This document shows positions 63,684 through 64,000 of a stretch of 64,000 bases of DNA, in pieces. Each line of letters starts with the position of its first letter. The stretch's first letter is position 1. Origin of the DNA: CAVQCA01 sp963763115 (GTDB lineage: Bacteria; Pseudomonadota; Gammaproteobacteria; UBA9214); NCBI GenBank assembly GCA_963763115.1, contig CAVXNM010000078.1, positions 1 through 64,000 on the forward strand, in the 5' to 3' direction. The notes below the pieces were generated by a model. That model saw only the letters and a program-made list of their open reading frames with translations. It was not told the DNA's origin and ran no database searches. Position numbers and translations under genes: made by a program.

Positions 63684-63709
63684 CTGCCCGGCATGAAAAC
63701 GCCGGGCAG
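63684..63709 (+). terminator. Perfect hairpin containing the aroK start codon
   Basis: CTGCCCGGC (63684-63692) pairs perfectly with GCCGGGCAG (63701-63709). The 8-nt loop ATGAAAAC holds the start codon of aroK, and CTTGTTT follows. It may be a weak pilQ terminator or a translational control structure. Confidence 0.6.
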
Positions 63710-64000
63710 CTTGTTTCTGACAGGCCCCATGGGGGCCGGAAAATCCACCATCGGTCGGCAGCTGTCCAGTCAGCTCAGAATGAGCTTTTATGACAGTGAC
63801 CGTGAAATCGAGGATCGGACAGGTGTTGATATCCCTTTGATTTTCGAGCTGGAAGGCGAGCAAGGGTTCCGCAAGCGGGAACGGCTCGTCATCGATGAGC
63901 TGACCTCCCTGTCAAATATTGTCCTCGCCACCGGCGGCGGCGCCATTCTGGATGCTGATAACCGCAAAAACCTGGCAGAACGCGGTCAGGTGATATACCT
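63693..64000 (+). CDS. aroK: Shikimate kinase, 5' part
   Basis: The first 102 codons; the gene runs off the end of the window. LFLTGPMGAGKSTIGRQL is the ATP-binding Walker A, FYDSDREIEDRTGVDIPLIF holds the shikimate-binding aspartates, and LATGGGAIL is the next substrate block. It phosphorylates shikimate in aromatic amino-acid synthesis. Downstream of pilQ is its usual place in gammaproteobacteria, followed by aroB. The start codon is inside a hairpin loop (63684-63709). Confidence 0.94.
   Translation, partial: MKTPGSLFLTGPMGAGKSTIGRQLSSQLRMSFYDSDREIEDRTGVDIPLIFELEGEQGFRKRERLVIDELTSLSNIVLATGGGAILDADNRKNLAERGQVIY

Overview
The window looks like a gammaproteobacterial chromosome with roughly 60 % GC. 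The clearest marker is the right-hand block: mrcA (PBP1A) divergent from pilMNOPQ and followed by aroK. The hemH, rof, rpmE, trxC, cbpA/cbpM and tamA/tamB genes agree with this. The order resembles Chromatiales-type sulfur bacteria, but I cannot name a genus from sequence alone. I see no rRNA, tRNA, CRISPR array, transposase or prophage gene.

Region 1 (140-5429) looks like a lipid module. It holds a GNAT-superfamily protein of the type that includes bacterial ceramide synthases, a MobA-like nucleotidyltransferase, a metallophosphoesterase, a DAGK-type lipid kinase and a nucleotidyltransferase that resembles Tam41 CDP-diacylglycerol synthase. Region 3 (25329-28931) carries a dedicated acyl carrier protein, a protein strongly resembling bacterial serine palmitoyltransferase, a MurA and a phosphopantetheinyl transferase. 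Together these suggest a bacterial sphingolipid (ceramide) pathway split in two by an inserted glycan island. This is inference from protein families and position.

Region 2 (5584-25179) is that island. It has an ABC exporter, seven sulfotransferases of several subfamilies (one frameshifted), two 2-oxoglutarate/Fe(II) oxygenases (one with a disrupted start), an asparagine synthase, a GT4 glycosyltransferase, two tandem GT-A-like proteins and two tandem ELM1-like proteins. The two tandem pairs converge on a perfect 28-bp-arm palindrome. The likely product is a heavily sulfated surface glycan or glycolipid. Genes face both ways, and two reading frames look broken.

Region 4 (28981-47988) is mostly housekeeping and envelope genes: an AraC-Ogt fusion; mscS-type channel, tamA and tamB in one orientation; cbpA-cbpM-trxC-cation efflux; and an Anbu proteasome-like peptidase beside its usual circularly permuted ATP-grasp and alpha-E partners. 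Region 5 (48210-64000) holds hemH, an oxidoreductase, rof, a Ycf46-type AAA ATPase, a DUF3135 gene, rpmE, a secreted nuclease, malate dehydrogenase, mrcA, the type IV pilus alignment/secretin operon and the start of aroK.

Several dispersed repeats are present. The most distinctive is a 136-156 bp element with terminal inverted repeats resembling ATGGCCACGGAATCCAC (two full copies and three partial ones).
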